From: Adiantum capillus-veneris
Taxonomy: Eukaryota > Streptophyta > Polypodiopsida > Polypodiales > Pteridaceae
Length of the DNA: 64,000 nt
NCBI GenBank assembly: GCA_014529385.2
Contig: CM043956.1
Location: 89,647,221-89,711,220 of the forward strand
Reading direction: 5' to 3'
The notes under the pieces: model-generated
The model's database searches: none
What the model was told of the DNA's origin: nothing
The model's input: the letters and a program-made list of their open reading frames with translations, nothing else
Translations under genes and position numbers: made by a program
Shown here: piece by piece, positions 25,076 to 36,621 of the stretch
Layout: each line of letters starts with the position of its first letter
How positions within the stretch are numbered: position 1 is the first letter of the stretch

Positions 25076-27451
25076 TTGGCACTTGTTCATAGTGATTTGT
25101 GTGGACCTATGCCTAACCTATCTCTAGGGGGAGCTTCTTACTTTATGACATTTATAGATGATTACTCGAGGAAAGTATGGGTTTACTTTCTCAAGCACAA
25201 GGATGAAGCGTTTAGTGTTTTCAAAACGTTTGTGACACTTGTGGAGAATCAGAGTGGCAAGAAGCTTAAATGCTTACGCACTGACAATGGTGGAGAGTAT
25301 GTTTCAAAGGCCTTTCAGGACTTTTGTGAGTCAAAAGGTATAAAACGTGAACTTATTGCTCCTTACAATCCTCCTCAAAATGGTGTTGCTCAGAGGATGA
25401 ATAGGACCATACAAGAGAAGGTCAGAAGTATGTTGTCTAATGCACAACTGCCAAATGGGTTTTGGCCTGAAGCTGTATCAACAGCTGTTCATCTTGTAAA
25501 TAGATCTCCTAGCAAGGTTTTGCAGAAGGATTCAGTGCCAGAGATGGTATGGTCAGGAAAAATGCCCTCATACAAGCATCTCAAAGTCTTTGGCTGTGAG
25601 GCATATACTCACGTTCCAAAGGAATTTAGGAACAAACTTGAGCCAAAGAGTAGAAAGTGCATCTTTCTAGGCTATGGTAATTCTGGTGAGATGGGGTACA
25701 GACTTTGGGATCCTGAATCCAGAAAGGTTGTCCGCAGCAATGATGTTCACTTTAATGAATCCAAATATCATTCTAAACCAGAGAGGGTTGAGGAGATTAG
25801 AAGAGTTGTCTTCCAAGAAGATGGACCTGCACGTGCAAGACAAAATGTCAGGGCTCAAGAGGAGCAAGGACATGATAGAGTGGAACCACAGGTTGTGGCT
25901 GAGCCTGAGCCACCTATTGTGCGTAGATCTGGACGTGTCACGCGACCTCTTGATAGGTTTGTTCCATCTATGAACTATGTCATGTTGACTGATTGCAATG
26001 AGCCTTCATGTTACAAGGAAGTAGTGCAAATGAAGGACTCCGAGAATTGGCAATTGGCCATGCAGTCAGAGATGACAGCTCTGCATAAAAACCAGACATG
26101 GAAGCTAGTTAAATTACCACGGGGCAAAAAGGCTCTACCCTGTAAATGGGTTTACAGGTATAAGATCACCGCTCATGATAGTCAGCCAAAGTACAAAGCA
26201 AGGCTTGTTGCCAAGGGCTTTAAGCAAGAACAAGGCATTGACTTTGAGGAAGTCTTCTCTCCGGTGGTCAAGATGACTACATTGAGATGCTTTCTTGCAT
26301 TGGTTGCCATATTAGATTTGGTGTTGCACCAAATGGATGTCAAGACAGCGTTCTTGCATGGTGATTTAGATGTGGAAATTTACATGCAACAGCCAGAAGG
26401 GTTTGTTGAGAAAGGCAAGGAAGATTGGGTATGCCAGTTGTTAAAGAGTCTTTATGGCTTAAAACAATCACCGAGGGCATGGTACCATAAATTCCACAAG
26501 TTTATGCTTTCTCAAGGCTACAAACGTAGTGAGTTCGATCACTGTCTATATACAAAGAAGGCTAAGGATGGCAGTTGGCTGATCCTTATTTTGTATGTGG
26601 ATGACATGTTGATTGCTGGCAAGCACTTGGAAGGAATTTCAGCTTTGAAGTCAAAGATGGCAAAATCGTTTGACATGAAAGACATGGGTGAGGCAAGTCA
26701 TAGACTTGGTATGCGCATTGAGAGAGACAGATCAAAGAAGTTGATTTGGTTATCTCAAACAGAGTATATTGACAAGGTTTTGCAACATTTCAATATGGAG
26801 AAGGGAAAGGCATTGAGTGTTCCATTGCCACCATATGTGAAACTTAGCAAACAAGATTGTCCTGTGTCTGAGGAAGAACAGGCTGAAATGGATAAGATTC
26901 CATATGCGTCTGCAGTGGGTAGTTTGATGTATGCAATGATTGCTACTCGCCCAGACATTGCATTTGCAGTGGGAGTAGTAAGTCGATACATGTCAAACCC
27001 AGGCAAGAAACATTGGGAGGCAGTGAAAGGAATATTGAGATACCTGAAAGCTACAAAGAGTATGCGTATATGCTATGGGAGTCAGGAGCTAAATGTAAAG
27101 GGTTTTACAGACTCAGATTATGCAGGTGACTTAGACAACCGAAGGTCTACGTCAGGGTATGTCTTTACATTGGCTGGTGCAGAAGTATCATGGCGTTCTA
27201 GATTACAAGATTGTGTTACTCAGTCTACTACAGAGGCTGAATATGTTGCAGCATCAGAGGCATGCAAAGAATCAATTTGGCTTAATCGACTAGTAACAGA
27301 TTTGGGAATCAAAGAAGAGATGCCTGTGTTATATTGTGATAGTCAAAGTGCTATACAATTGGCTCGCAATCCAGTTTATCACTCAAAGACAAAGCATGTG
27401 GATGTGAAGTATCATTTCATCAGGGAAATGCTCGAGGATAAGCAACTTTAG
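25076..27451 (+). pseudogene. Copia pol: integrase, reverse transcriptase, RNase H
   Basis: A 791-residue open frame. Integrase core: Asp7 (VHSDLCGP), Asp70 (LRTDNGGEY) and, 35 residues further on, Gln106 where the family has the catalytic Glu (NGVAQRMNRT). The variable C-terminal integrase linker follows (residues about 200-300). Reverse transcriptase contains KTAFLHGDL and YVDD at about 507-510. RNase H contains DSDYAGDLDNRRSTSGY and CDSQSAI. A TAG at 25073-25075 cuts the frame from the pre-integrase domain, and a TAG at 27449-27451 removes the last 34 codons, which continue in frame to about 27553 (PADLLTKGLP). With gag missing and Glu106 replaced, this copy should not transpose on its own. 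Confidence 0.9.
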
Positions 27452-27630
27452 CTTGTCAAAGTTCACACCACAGAAAGTCCTGCTGATCTACTTACAAAAG
27501 GACTTCCCTCAGAGAGCTTTGCGCATTTTCGCAAGCAGTTAGGTGTAGGGTAGTACATCACTTCTCTACATCTCTTGTATATTAGCTTCTCTCACACTTA
27601 AAGTACCACATTGGACTTTAAGTGGGAGGT

Positions 27631-27865
27631 TGTTGGGGTATAAAGCCCAATGTGGTCGCCCAGGTAAGTGGGCGGGCCACCAGGTATGTACACATTTTCT
27701 TTTGTAAAAACCTAATAAGAACTCACTATGCTCTACACATTACAGTAGAGCGAGTTCACCATATCGTCGTGCTCTTCTTCTCGCACTCTCTCTCGCGTCG
27801 CACTTCCGCTCGTACTCCTTCAACATTGAGTGATCACGTTTCAAAGTACGTGATCACGTTAAACA
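27631..27865 (+). repeat. 3' LTR of copia element (235 bp)
   Basis: Starts directly after the polypurine tract and ends GTTAAACA. The differences from the 5' LTR are mostly G/A transitions, as expected from cytosine deamination. Confidence 0.9.
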
Positions 27866-28199
27866 TTCACGTGACTTTCCCTTAACCCGTAGAAATCATC
27901 CAATTCAGTAAGATCAATGACATGTGAAACAACCTTTGTTGATTTTGCAGGTGATATCAATATGGTGGATAAAATCTTAGATAGATGGAACCACTCACGG
28001 AGAGTTATTTATGGTATAGAATAGGTAACATGCGACAATTTGATGGATTCCACTGATACAGATGTTTGGAGATACTACACGTGGAAAGCAAGTTTTTTTT
28101 TTCCCTTCCTCTTTTCTTTTGACGTCCAAACCATGGGATCTCTTTAGATTCCAGCTAATGCAAACATTAGTACTACCTATTAAGATTTTTTGATCCCTT

Positions 28200-28720
28200 A
28201 TATCATGCTAGTTTGTCAAGAAGCTTAGAGAAAAGGATTTCTTCGTGGACACCTCAATACTAGAGTCATCTAGCTTATTCTTAATAGAGGGAGATTTTAG
28301 AAAATTAAAAAGCTATCACTTTTCCCAATTTTGTCTATAGAATTTTGTCCTATTGTTGACTAGAAGGACTACATGTTTTTTTAAAATGATTTTGAGAAGG
28401 ATTATGACATGATTCAATGAGACATTGTATTTTTGTCATTATATCATTATTTCAGTCAATACATGGTATGAGTGTTGGCAGATCTTTTATTTGAGTATTT
28501 ACATAATCTTTGTGTTAATGCTTTTGCTAAGGTTGCAGTTAATGGTGTTTTGAGTCTATCCCATTAGGAAATCTAGTAGACAAGACTACTCATGAGCACC
28601 TTTGCTACATGCAATTTTTTCAGATGCATTTTGGTGGTTGATTGATGATGCCATGTAGAGGGGGTCTTCACATTCTGGGAATGTTTTTAGTGCTTTTCTG
28701 CTTGGCTAGTGGCCCTATTA
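28200..28720 (+). pseudogene. LINE reverse transcriptase fragment
   Basis: Plus-strand readings in shifting frames contain DFEKDYDMIQ (LINE RT motif DFxKAYDxV) and, at the expected distance, NAFAKVAVNGVLS (the VNG motif before the RGxRQGDPLSP box). Stops are frequent and the catalytic FADD box was not found. A badly decayed internal piece. Confidence 0.55.
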
Positions 28721-28814
28721 TCAACCCTTCCCAATGACCCTTTTTCTTTGTGCTTTCCTTTTATAACTCATTCAAACATTTTTTGGGGCAAAAAAGTCGG
28801 GGCCTGGGCATGAG

Positions 28815-28861
<47 letters not shown>

Positions 28862-29440
28862 CGTGTGTGTGTGTGTGGCCCCTCATCTACTCTTCCTCGA
28901 CGATAGTAGATTTTTATCTACTGCACCCCACCCATTCTTCTCTTTGATTGGGCCTTTGGAAAAGGTCAAGTAGGTGATATCTTAGTTGGCCACGTGATCA
29001 AATGGTGTCTCAATGTGCCATCGTTGAGTTCGTCTTTATTTATTGTAGGTTGGGAGAAAATGTGTATCTTGGTGTCCTACGTCTCCAAATGACATGGGGT
29101 GATTAAGGCAAGACTGCTATGGTTGAGATGAGACTTGGCTTGGGACAGTCTTGATCGTAGGATTGAGTCTGTGAACTAGGGTGGGATGCCCAAGTTAACC
29201 CTTATTTACCCCTAGTTCACCGACTAAATCGGATGGCTTAGATCACCCTCATGACTAAGTAATACATAGCATTAAAGAGGGCCGAGGCGGGGGGGATCAA
29301 GGGCAGGGAAGTTCGAGCACGAAATTTGGGGAGATCGCAACCGTCGATGCACACTTAAAAACTAAACCCGACCACGAATTAAACCCGAGCAACGCCTATA
29401 AATTAATAATAAAGGGTTGTAAAGTTGCATCTGGGTACAA
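28721..29440. other. Intergenic stretch with GT/GC microsatellite
   Basis: Contains a (GT)n-(GC)n-(GT)n run at about 28821-28878. Nothing else recognised. Confidence 0.6.
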
Positions 29441-29444
29441 CATG

Positions 29445-29520
29445 CGTGCGCAGGTGAAATTGCTAGCTCATGCATCACAAAACTCGGGCTGCGAGGTATT
29501 GGGTTCAAAACCTGGGTCAC
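29445..29520 (+). repeat. tRNA-like SINE head
   Basis: TAGCTCATGCA (about 29463) and GGGTTCAAAACC (29501-29512) resemble the A and B boxes of a Pol III promoter at roughly tRNA spacing, without a foldable intact tRNA. Most likely the head of a tRNA-derived SINE. Its 3' end was not located. Confidence 0.4.
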
Positions 29521-30016
29521 TTAGTGTCGTGGTTAGATCACCCCCAAGTTCCAACCTGTGATGCCTATTGTCAACCGTAGATCCTCCATGAAGGACTTCT
29601 TGTGTGAGATAGTGATGAGACTTCGCGTCCTGCAAGGTGAATGGTCTTGTAGACTTTAGTCTTGTAGATGACGAGACACAGCAACCACTGGGTAAGCCCA
29701 TACATGCACACACACTTTGGGAAGGTAAGGATTTTGTGGGAGGGCGTGGGGGCTTTCAATAAAGAATGAGAAAAGAAAGAAGCTTATTACACTCGGGTAA
29801 TTAGAAGCTTTGTGAAAATGGGCAGGCTTTAGAACCAGCATAAAAGGGGGCAAATCGTATGTGAAAGCAGGGAAGGCCATTGGCAGACAAGGGAACAAAG
29901 GCATCCAAGCATTGTCTTGAGACAAGGCATGAGCAATGAGCAATGAGCATCGACAGAAGCACACCTAGCTATTAGCCAAACCGTTCTCTCCCCCGGGCCC
30001 CTACTCTCTCGCCCAA

Positions 30017-30050
30017 CACACACACACACACACGCGCGCGCGCACGCACA
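30017..30050. repeat. (CA)n(CG)n microsatellite
   Basis: A CA run followed by alternating CG about 570 bp upstream of the dehydrogenase start codon. Confidence 0.9.
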
Positions 30051-30617
30051 ACCCACAGAGCAGGGGGGCAGCGTAGGCTACGTAATGACAGCGGTCTCAT
30101 TAGCAGATTTGCCTTGACATAAGTAGAACACAAACCCACAACAGCACTAATTCCCGTGTTGCGATCATAACCTTCTTAAAGCTTATGATCAGCTCTTACC
30201 CTTCCCCATGCGTGTGCCCAAGAAATAGAAGAGCCCCAGGAATGTGGCGTTTCATTGAGCTCCCCATTTTGCAAGTTTTCTGGTCTGCGTGGGAGAAGCT
30301 AGAGAGGAGCGAGCTACGACGTGGTCTGGCATGGTCGGAAAGCATCGCCCCAGCGCCTACCTCATAAATTGCAGGTGCCTGTCTACTGCATGCATGTTGT
30401 ATTCTCCCTCTTTAGATGCGTGCACGTTGTATTTCGCAGTAGATGACGATGATGATGGAGGACATTGTGGCATACACAGATACTACAAACCTTCCGATTT
30501 CATACACTGCTGCCCCTCTCAGGGTTCGCATCGGGACCCATTGGTGTGTGTGAAATCTCGCCGTGCAGAGAAGTTCAGCAATATTCAATAAAGAGAGCTT
30601 CATATTATATATAAGAG

Positions 30618-33600
30618 ATGAGCAATTTGTTGCTGGAATACCTCAGTGGGGCACCAGGCAAAAGTGGGTTTGGCTCAAGCTCCACTGCAGAGGATGTCAC
30701 TCTTGGCCTCTGCTTACACAACCTCACCGCCATTGTCACAGGTCCACTCCGCTCCCTCTTTTTGATTGCTGTTCATGCAGCCTTTTTTCACATTTGTTCA
30801 CCTTGCAAGCAATGGTGTTACTGTGTTCACTTCTATTTAGGCACTGGATATGTCTGGGCTAAATGCACTACAATAGAGATCATAGTTGTAGTCTGGAAGC
30901 CTATGATTGCACAATGCTTACTATTTTCTAACGGAATACATGTTGAGAATTGTGCAAAGATGGATCTTGATGTCGATTCATGTGAGCTGCTGAATGCAAA
31001 ACTGTCTACTATATATGTAGTTTTTTGCCGTAAGCAGAGTTTTATGGTCAATGCTGCATATCTGTCATAAAGGAATAGCACCTGAAAACCTCATTATGGC
31101 ACTTGAACATGACAATGCTTTATTTATTGGCCCAAGCATGTCCCTGCGTGGGGACGGAAGGGGTGCTTGGTTTGGGAATTTCAACTATATGTAGTTGTCG
31201 CTTGCAGTGGATGCCATGGGCGTAATACAGCTTAATAAAAAAGCTTGCCAGTAGACATGAGAGCAGTAGAATGATCTCTTGCTAAATCGGCAATAATTTG
31301 TGAATCATAAGGCACCGGGCCCCTTCTAGCTCCATGTTTGCTGCGTGCATCTAAAGGAATAAATGCTTTGAACCCATTAGGAGTGGATCCATAGGGAGTA
31401 GATAATCTACAGTCTGTTTTAAAATTACATTATCAGTAATTAAGGTTTATGGATTTGTCAATAACAGGGGCCACCTCTGGCATAGGAGCTGAGACAGCAA
31501 GAGTACTTGCAAAGAGGGGGTGTTGCGTAATAATCCCTGCACGGAACTTGAAAGCGGCACAAGCCCTCAAGGAATCCATCTTGCAAGAGACGCCACATGC
31601 CAAAATCATACCTCTCAAAATGGACCTCAGCTCTTTCTCCTCCATTCGGTCCTTCGCTGAGAAATTTCTCACCCTCAACCTTCCGTTGAACATACTCGTG
31701 TGAGTAGCTCAGCCTTGCTTTTCTTTCTAGAAGGGTTTGTCAATGTCATGGCATCTTAGCAGTGTTTGGTACCGGTCTCGTCTAAAGGTGAGGCTCAAAG
31801 ACTGAATAGAATGCTGGTTCAGGCGGTTGCATCGAGTTGCATCAAGCATCACTAGTGATTATTTTGGGTTTATCAGGTCTATATTGTCATGAGTCCTATA
31901 AACAGCTAGTCATTTCAGATGCTGCCTTAAAAGATTTAAATTGAGATCCTTTTGCAATCGTTTGTCGGTCTCTGGAAAAATAAGTTGGGTTTTTGTCTGC
32001 ACATACTTCATGCCTTCTTTTTAAACATGTACTATTGGGAAGAGGAGTATTCTGATGATGTGCCCATGCGTTGATTCTTTGCTCCCTTGCCTCTTGCAGC
32101 AATAATGCTGGTGTCTTTTGTAAAACGTTCCGAAAGTCGGAGGATGGATACGAGATGAGTTTTGCGACAAACCATCTAGGTAGGCATTCATAATCTAGGC
32201 ATTGCTGTAGTTGAATCGGGTTACATGTAGATGGTCTGTTTGTCAATCAATTGGCTGACTTTATACACATGTAGATGGTCTGTTTGTCAATCAATTGGCT
32301 TACTTATACACATGATTTTGACAATTTATTAGCCCTGTAGATTGTGTGGTCCATTATATTAATGTTAGTTGAACTTTGCACAGATTTTGGTATCGGCTAA
32401 TTAACTGGCATACTTGTACATACTGCATATCTTTGGAGTTTCTAATCGATAGACGAGTAAGGTTAACGTTTGGGGTCCTTATAAGTCACTTTGTTATGCA
32501 GATGGGTTTGATTGTGTAGGAACTTAGGAAACAAAAAAAGCTTTGTTCCCTCATTTTCGACATCACTTATGCAGAGTTAAAGCTTTGTGTTGTGTTGCCT
32601 GGTGCGGTGGGGCAGGCCATTTTTTGCTGACCGAGATGGTGTTGGAGAGGATGGTGACAAGCGCCGAGGAGATGGGTGTGCAGGGCAGGATTGTGAATGT
32701 GGCGTCGTGCTTGCACAGGTGGGTGGGCAAGCATGGCATCGCCTTTCACTCCCTCCACGACAAGCACAGGTAACTAACCCCCCCCTCTCTCTCTCCCCTA
32801 CACTTCTCTTCTTCTTCTTCTCTCTCACTTGCCAACATCGAGAGTCCTAGCCCTCTTATAAGACGATACCAGGCACCCCCATAGCTCCTCCAGATTGGAG
32901 GGCCCATTAGCAGGCAGAGAGGAAACCTAAATCTGTTCCCTTTGTGCCTTTAGCAGGCTTATGGGAGAGGCCTCTTAGCCCCCTTTGGTTGCTTCAGTCT
33001 AAGCACTAAAGCTCTTAATGTTGCGATGTTAAAGCCCCGTCTCCAACGACCTCTTGGGCTTTCTGCTCGGACTTGAGCTTGGCATGATTTTGGGCACCCT
33101 AGGCAAAATCACAACCGTAGATTTGGCGCCACAAATTTACAAAATGCCACCCGAAACTCCCAAAATTACCAAATTTCTTGAACTTACACTCGTCCATATT
33201 TACGACATTGATCCAATTCGGCACACGGGTGGGCCTCAACACTAAGTAACACACCCTTCGGCGGTGGGATCAACGATTGTTGGAATCTCGAGGCGGATGG
33301 ACGGCCCAACAAAAATGGATGCCCTCCTTGTGGCCACGTGATTTGAACCCAACACCTCACACTTGCAAGGTTGACAGCCTAACCATCTCGCGCGCACGCA
33401 TCATGTGACATGCGTAGCAAGCATAACATTTATAACTAAACTCAGATGCCCAATGTCCCTTGTCCTTGTTTGCTTTTCACCGATCGGATGGTGCAGAGTT
33501 AATGTGTAAAAAATGCCGGATATTTAAAAAAATATCCTCTTTGAATCTATCCTAAAGGGAACGTTGTATCATGTATGTTTGTGAAATTGATTTTTTCGGA

Positions 33601-34709
33601 AACACTGGGTGAGAAGAATACCCTTCCCCCCCCCCCCCCGTTTATAAATAACACGGGGTCCAACTCGCGGGATCGACGGCGGAGGCGAGTGGACGGCATC
33701 GCGCGCGATTTGGGCCGTCGGATCGACGCAACAAGGGGGGTCAGAGCTTTTCATTGCGCAAAGTCGCATTGTATTCAGCAACACCCGATAGGGCAGGTGG
33801 ATAAGGTTGTGGATTGCGGAGTGGGAGGTCGTGGGGTCGAAGGGCGGGACGCGCAGCAGGGAACCTCAATTTTTTATTAAACTACCCACGCGATCAACGG
33901 CTGATCTTCCCCCCGCCGTTGATCCCATGAGTTGGACCGGTGTTAGTTATCAACGAGGCCCTCCCCCCCCCTCCCCCCCCCCCCCCCCCTCCCCTTCTCT
34001 TTTCTTTTTCAAGCTGTCCAGGACGGTAGGACGGACCACATGCACCAAAATAAATTCTAGTACTCTTCTCTCTTTTCGGAGAATATTATATGAATTGTTT
34101 GACATAAGAAAGTGAGCATATTCTGGTGAGTCACGTGCAATTCACAAGGAACGGAAAGCAAGTAAAACAACAGTTCTAATGTTTTTCCAAAGTCTAAGGA
34201 AAGGGCGAGCAGTTTATAGTGTTCAAATTTCACTCCGCAACCTTGGGAATTGAAAGTTCTCTTGAAACTTTGGCAATTGCTTGGAATGCATAGTTGAAGG
34301 GAACAAAAGAGTGCAAAAGTCTTTTTGACTATTGACTCTCCTTGAAGTAGCCACATAACTTGCTAGAATATCAATAACTCCACTGAGTCCACTCTCACAA
34401 TTACGTAATGGCGCTCCCTTATTATATTCATTTTCCTTACGATTCCCTTCATTCCATCTCCAGGCAATCATTTAGCTGTACCTCATAAAAAAGGAAGAGA
34501 AGATGGAACTCGTACCCACATGAGCGTAGCATCGAACCTACGTGCTCTCATCTAACCACTCGAGCAGCAGTCCTCAAGTGTTGCAAAGCCATCTATTTCA
34601 TTAAAAAAAAAACATTACGCTTACAACCCACCCTTTCGTTGCGCTTACCCTTTCACTTCATCCACCGCCTTGCTCGTGGACTCCAAGAGAAGATAATGCC
34701 TTGGATAGG

Positions 34710-34798
<89 letters not shown>

Positions 34799-35758
34799 CC
34801 CCGTCCCCCTGCTCCTCCCCCTCTCTGCCATGCCACTAGGAAAGTCTGCCCGAGAGTGCATCAATGCATTACCGTCATAGTTTTCGTTTGTTGGCTACGC
34901 ACAACATTCATTTGCTTCCGTGTCACTTCAAATTCTGCTCCTATTTTCTTTTTCGAAATGTTTGAGTAAGACATTCACTTTGTTGGATAAGAGTGTTTGT
35001 TGATGTGGGCCATGAAGGTGCATAAAGAGGTTTAAAGCAATGAGTAGCTTATGGGGCCTCTAAGCCTCTTTACAAGCATCACTTTTTTTTACAATGGCAT
35101 GAAATTATGATCTAGTGAAGGGTTTACTCACGGCCCTTCCTTGAAAATCACATAGTTTGCATAAGGAATCAACAAAAAGAGGAAATCATCAAAAATCGTG
35201 ACAAGCTTCATTATGATTCACAGTCACCTTGAGGATCTAACCACGTCATGCACCTGTGGGCTAGGAGAGACCTAGTGTTGATATTATTATGAATAACAAT
35301 GATTCGAAGATTACGTTTGTGAATAATGACATTCTTAAAGTGGGAATTTACTCTTGATGATGCCATTTACCTTTAGAAACAAGATGATGACTTCACAATG
35401 GCTTCAAGAAGACAACATTTTTTATTGTAATATATTGAGTGATTATTAGAACACATTTTACATGTTAATGGACTTGCAGTGCTCGGAAAAAATGTCTCAC
35501 CTTAATATGATGCTGTTAAAAACTTGAAAAATAAATCTAATTTTCTAAAATTCTCTCTTGACAAATTGAAGAGAAAGAATTTTGCATGTTGATATTTACG
35601 AACACTGTAATGGAGAGAGATTATAGAGATAGATGCACATGCTTTCATACATACTCACTCACTTCCATAATGAAAATGTCAAATGAGAATAGTAAGGTTT
35701 TGTTACAAAGAAAACTGAACGGGTCATGATTGTCAGCACATTTGCAAGGTTCTTTCTT

Positions 35759-35804
<46 letters not shown>

Positions 35805-36399
35805 GCACACACGCGTGTCAAATAGCATTTAACATTGCATACCAACAATTAAAATAATAATTTTTTATATTTTATTAACCAAGCCACGATGTGAACAATC
35901 AACTATTAAAATTATATGGTCTGAGTTCAAATGTCAATAATCAAAGTTATCTTGATGGTGACCATTGGATGGTGAGAAGTTTGTACGTTTTCTCTACCAC
36001 TCTTTTATGGCTTTCTTCAGGCCAAGAAAACATATGCTCTTCATCGGCATGTGTGTTCTAAGGCCGTTCCAAAGCTTATTAAGACTTTTGTGCCTCTGAA
36101 TATTTTTGGTATGTTAAAACATGCCATAGAGGAGGAGAAAGGTGTACATATTTTTGGATATCTATTTTTGGCCAAGAAGGCTATAGGGGAGTGGTAGAAA
36201 ACAAGTGCAATTCTTCTTTGCACCTCTCACTATCCAATGGTCACCATCACATTAACTTTGATTGATGACGTTTCAAGTCATTTCAAACAAAACTCTTACC
36301 ATATAATTTTAGTAGTTAATGGGTCACATCATGGTTTGCTTAATAAACTATAAAGAGTATTTATTTGAATTGTTGATATTAAAAGTTAAATGCTATTTG

Positions 36400-36460
<61 letters not shown>

Positions 36461-36569
36461 AAAGAAAGAACCTTACAAATGTGTTGACAATCACGACCCT
36501 TTAAGTTTTCTTTATAATGAAGTCTTATTATACTCATTTGAACGTTTTCATTATAAAAGTGTGTGCACG

Positions 36570-36621
<52 letters not shown>

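Larger units (their letters stand above)
24033..27865 (+). mobile_element. Ty1/copia retrotransposon lacking gag
   Basis: 3.8-kb element: 5' LTR 24033-24267, filler, pre-integrase from about 24897 (LWHSRLGHMS-like reading), pol ORF 25076-27451, polypurine tract AAGTGGGAGGT at 27620-27630, 3' LTR 27631-27865. The two LTRs are nearly identical, so the insertion is recent relative to the rest of the window. Flanking pentamers differ (ACATT and TTCAC). The element is therefore either recombinant or has a rearranged flank. Confidence 0.9.

Noticed and set aside
30600-30617. TATATATA as the promoter TATA box of the dehydrogenase
   Set aside because: It lies immediately before the start codon, leaving no room for a transcription start and leader.
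33338-33395. A functional tRNA gene
   Set aside because: A and B boxes are recognisable, but acceptor and anticodon stems do not pair.
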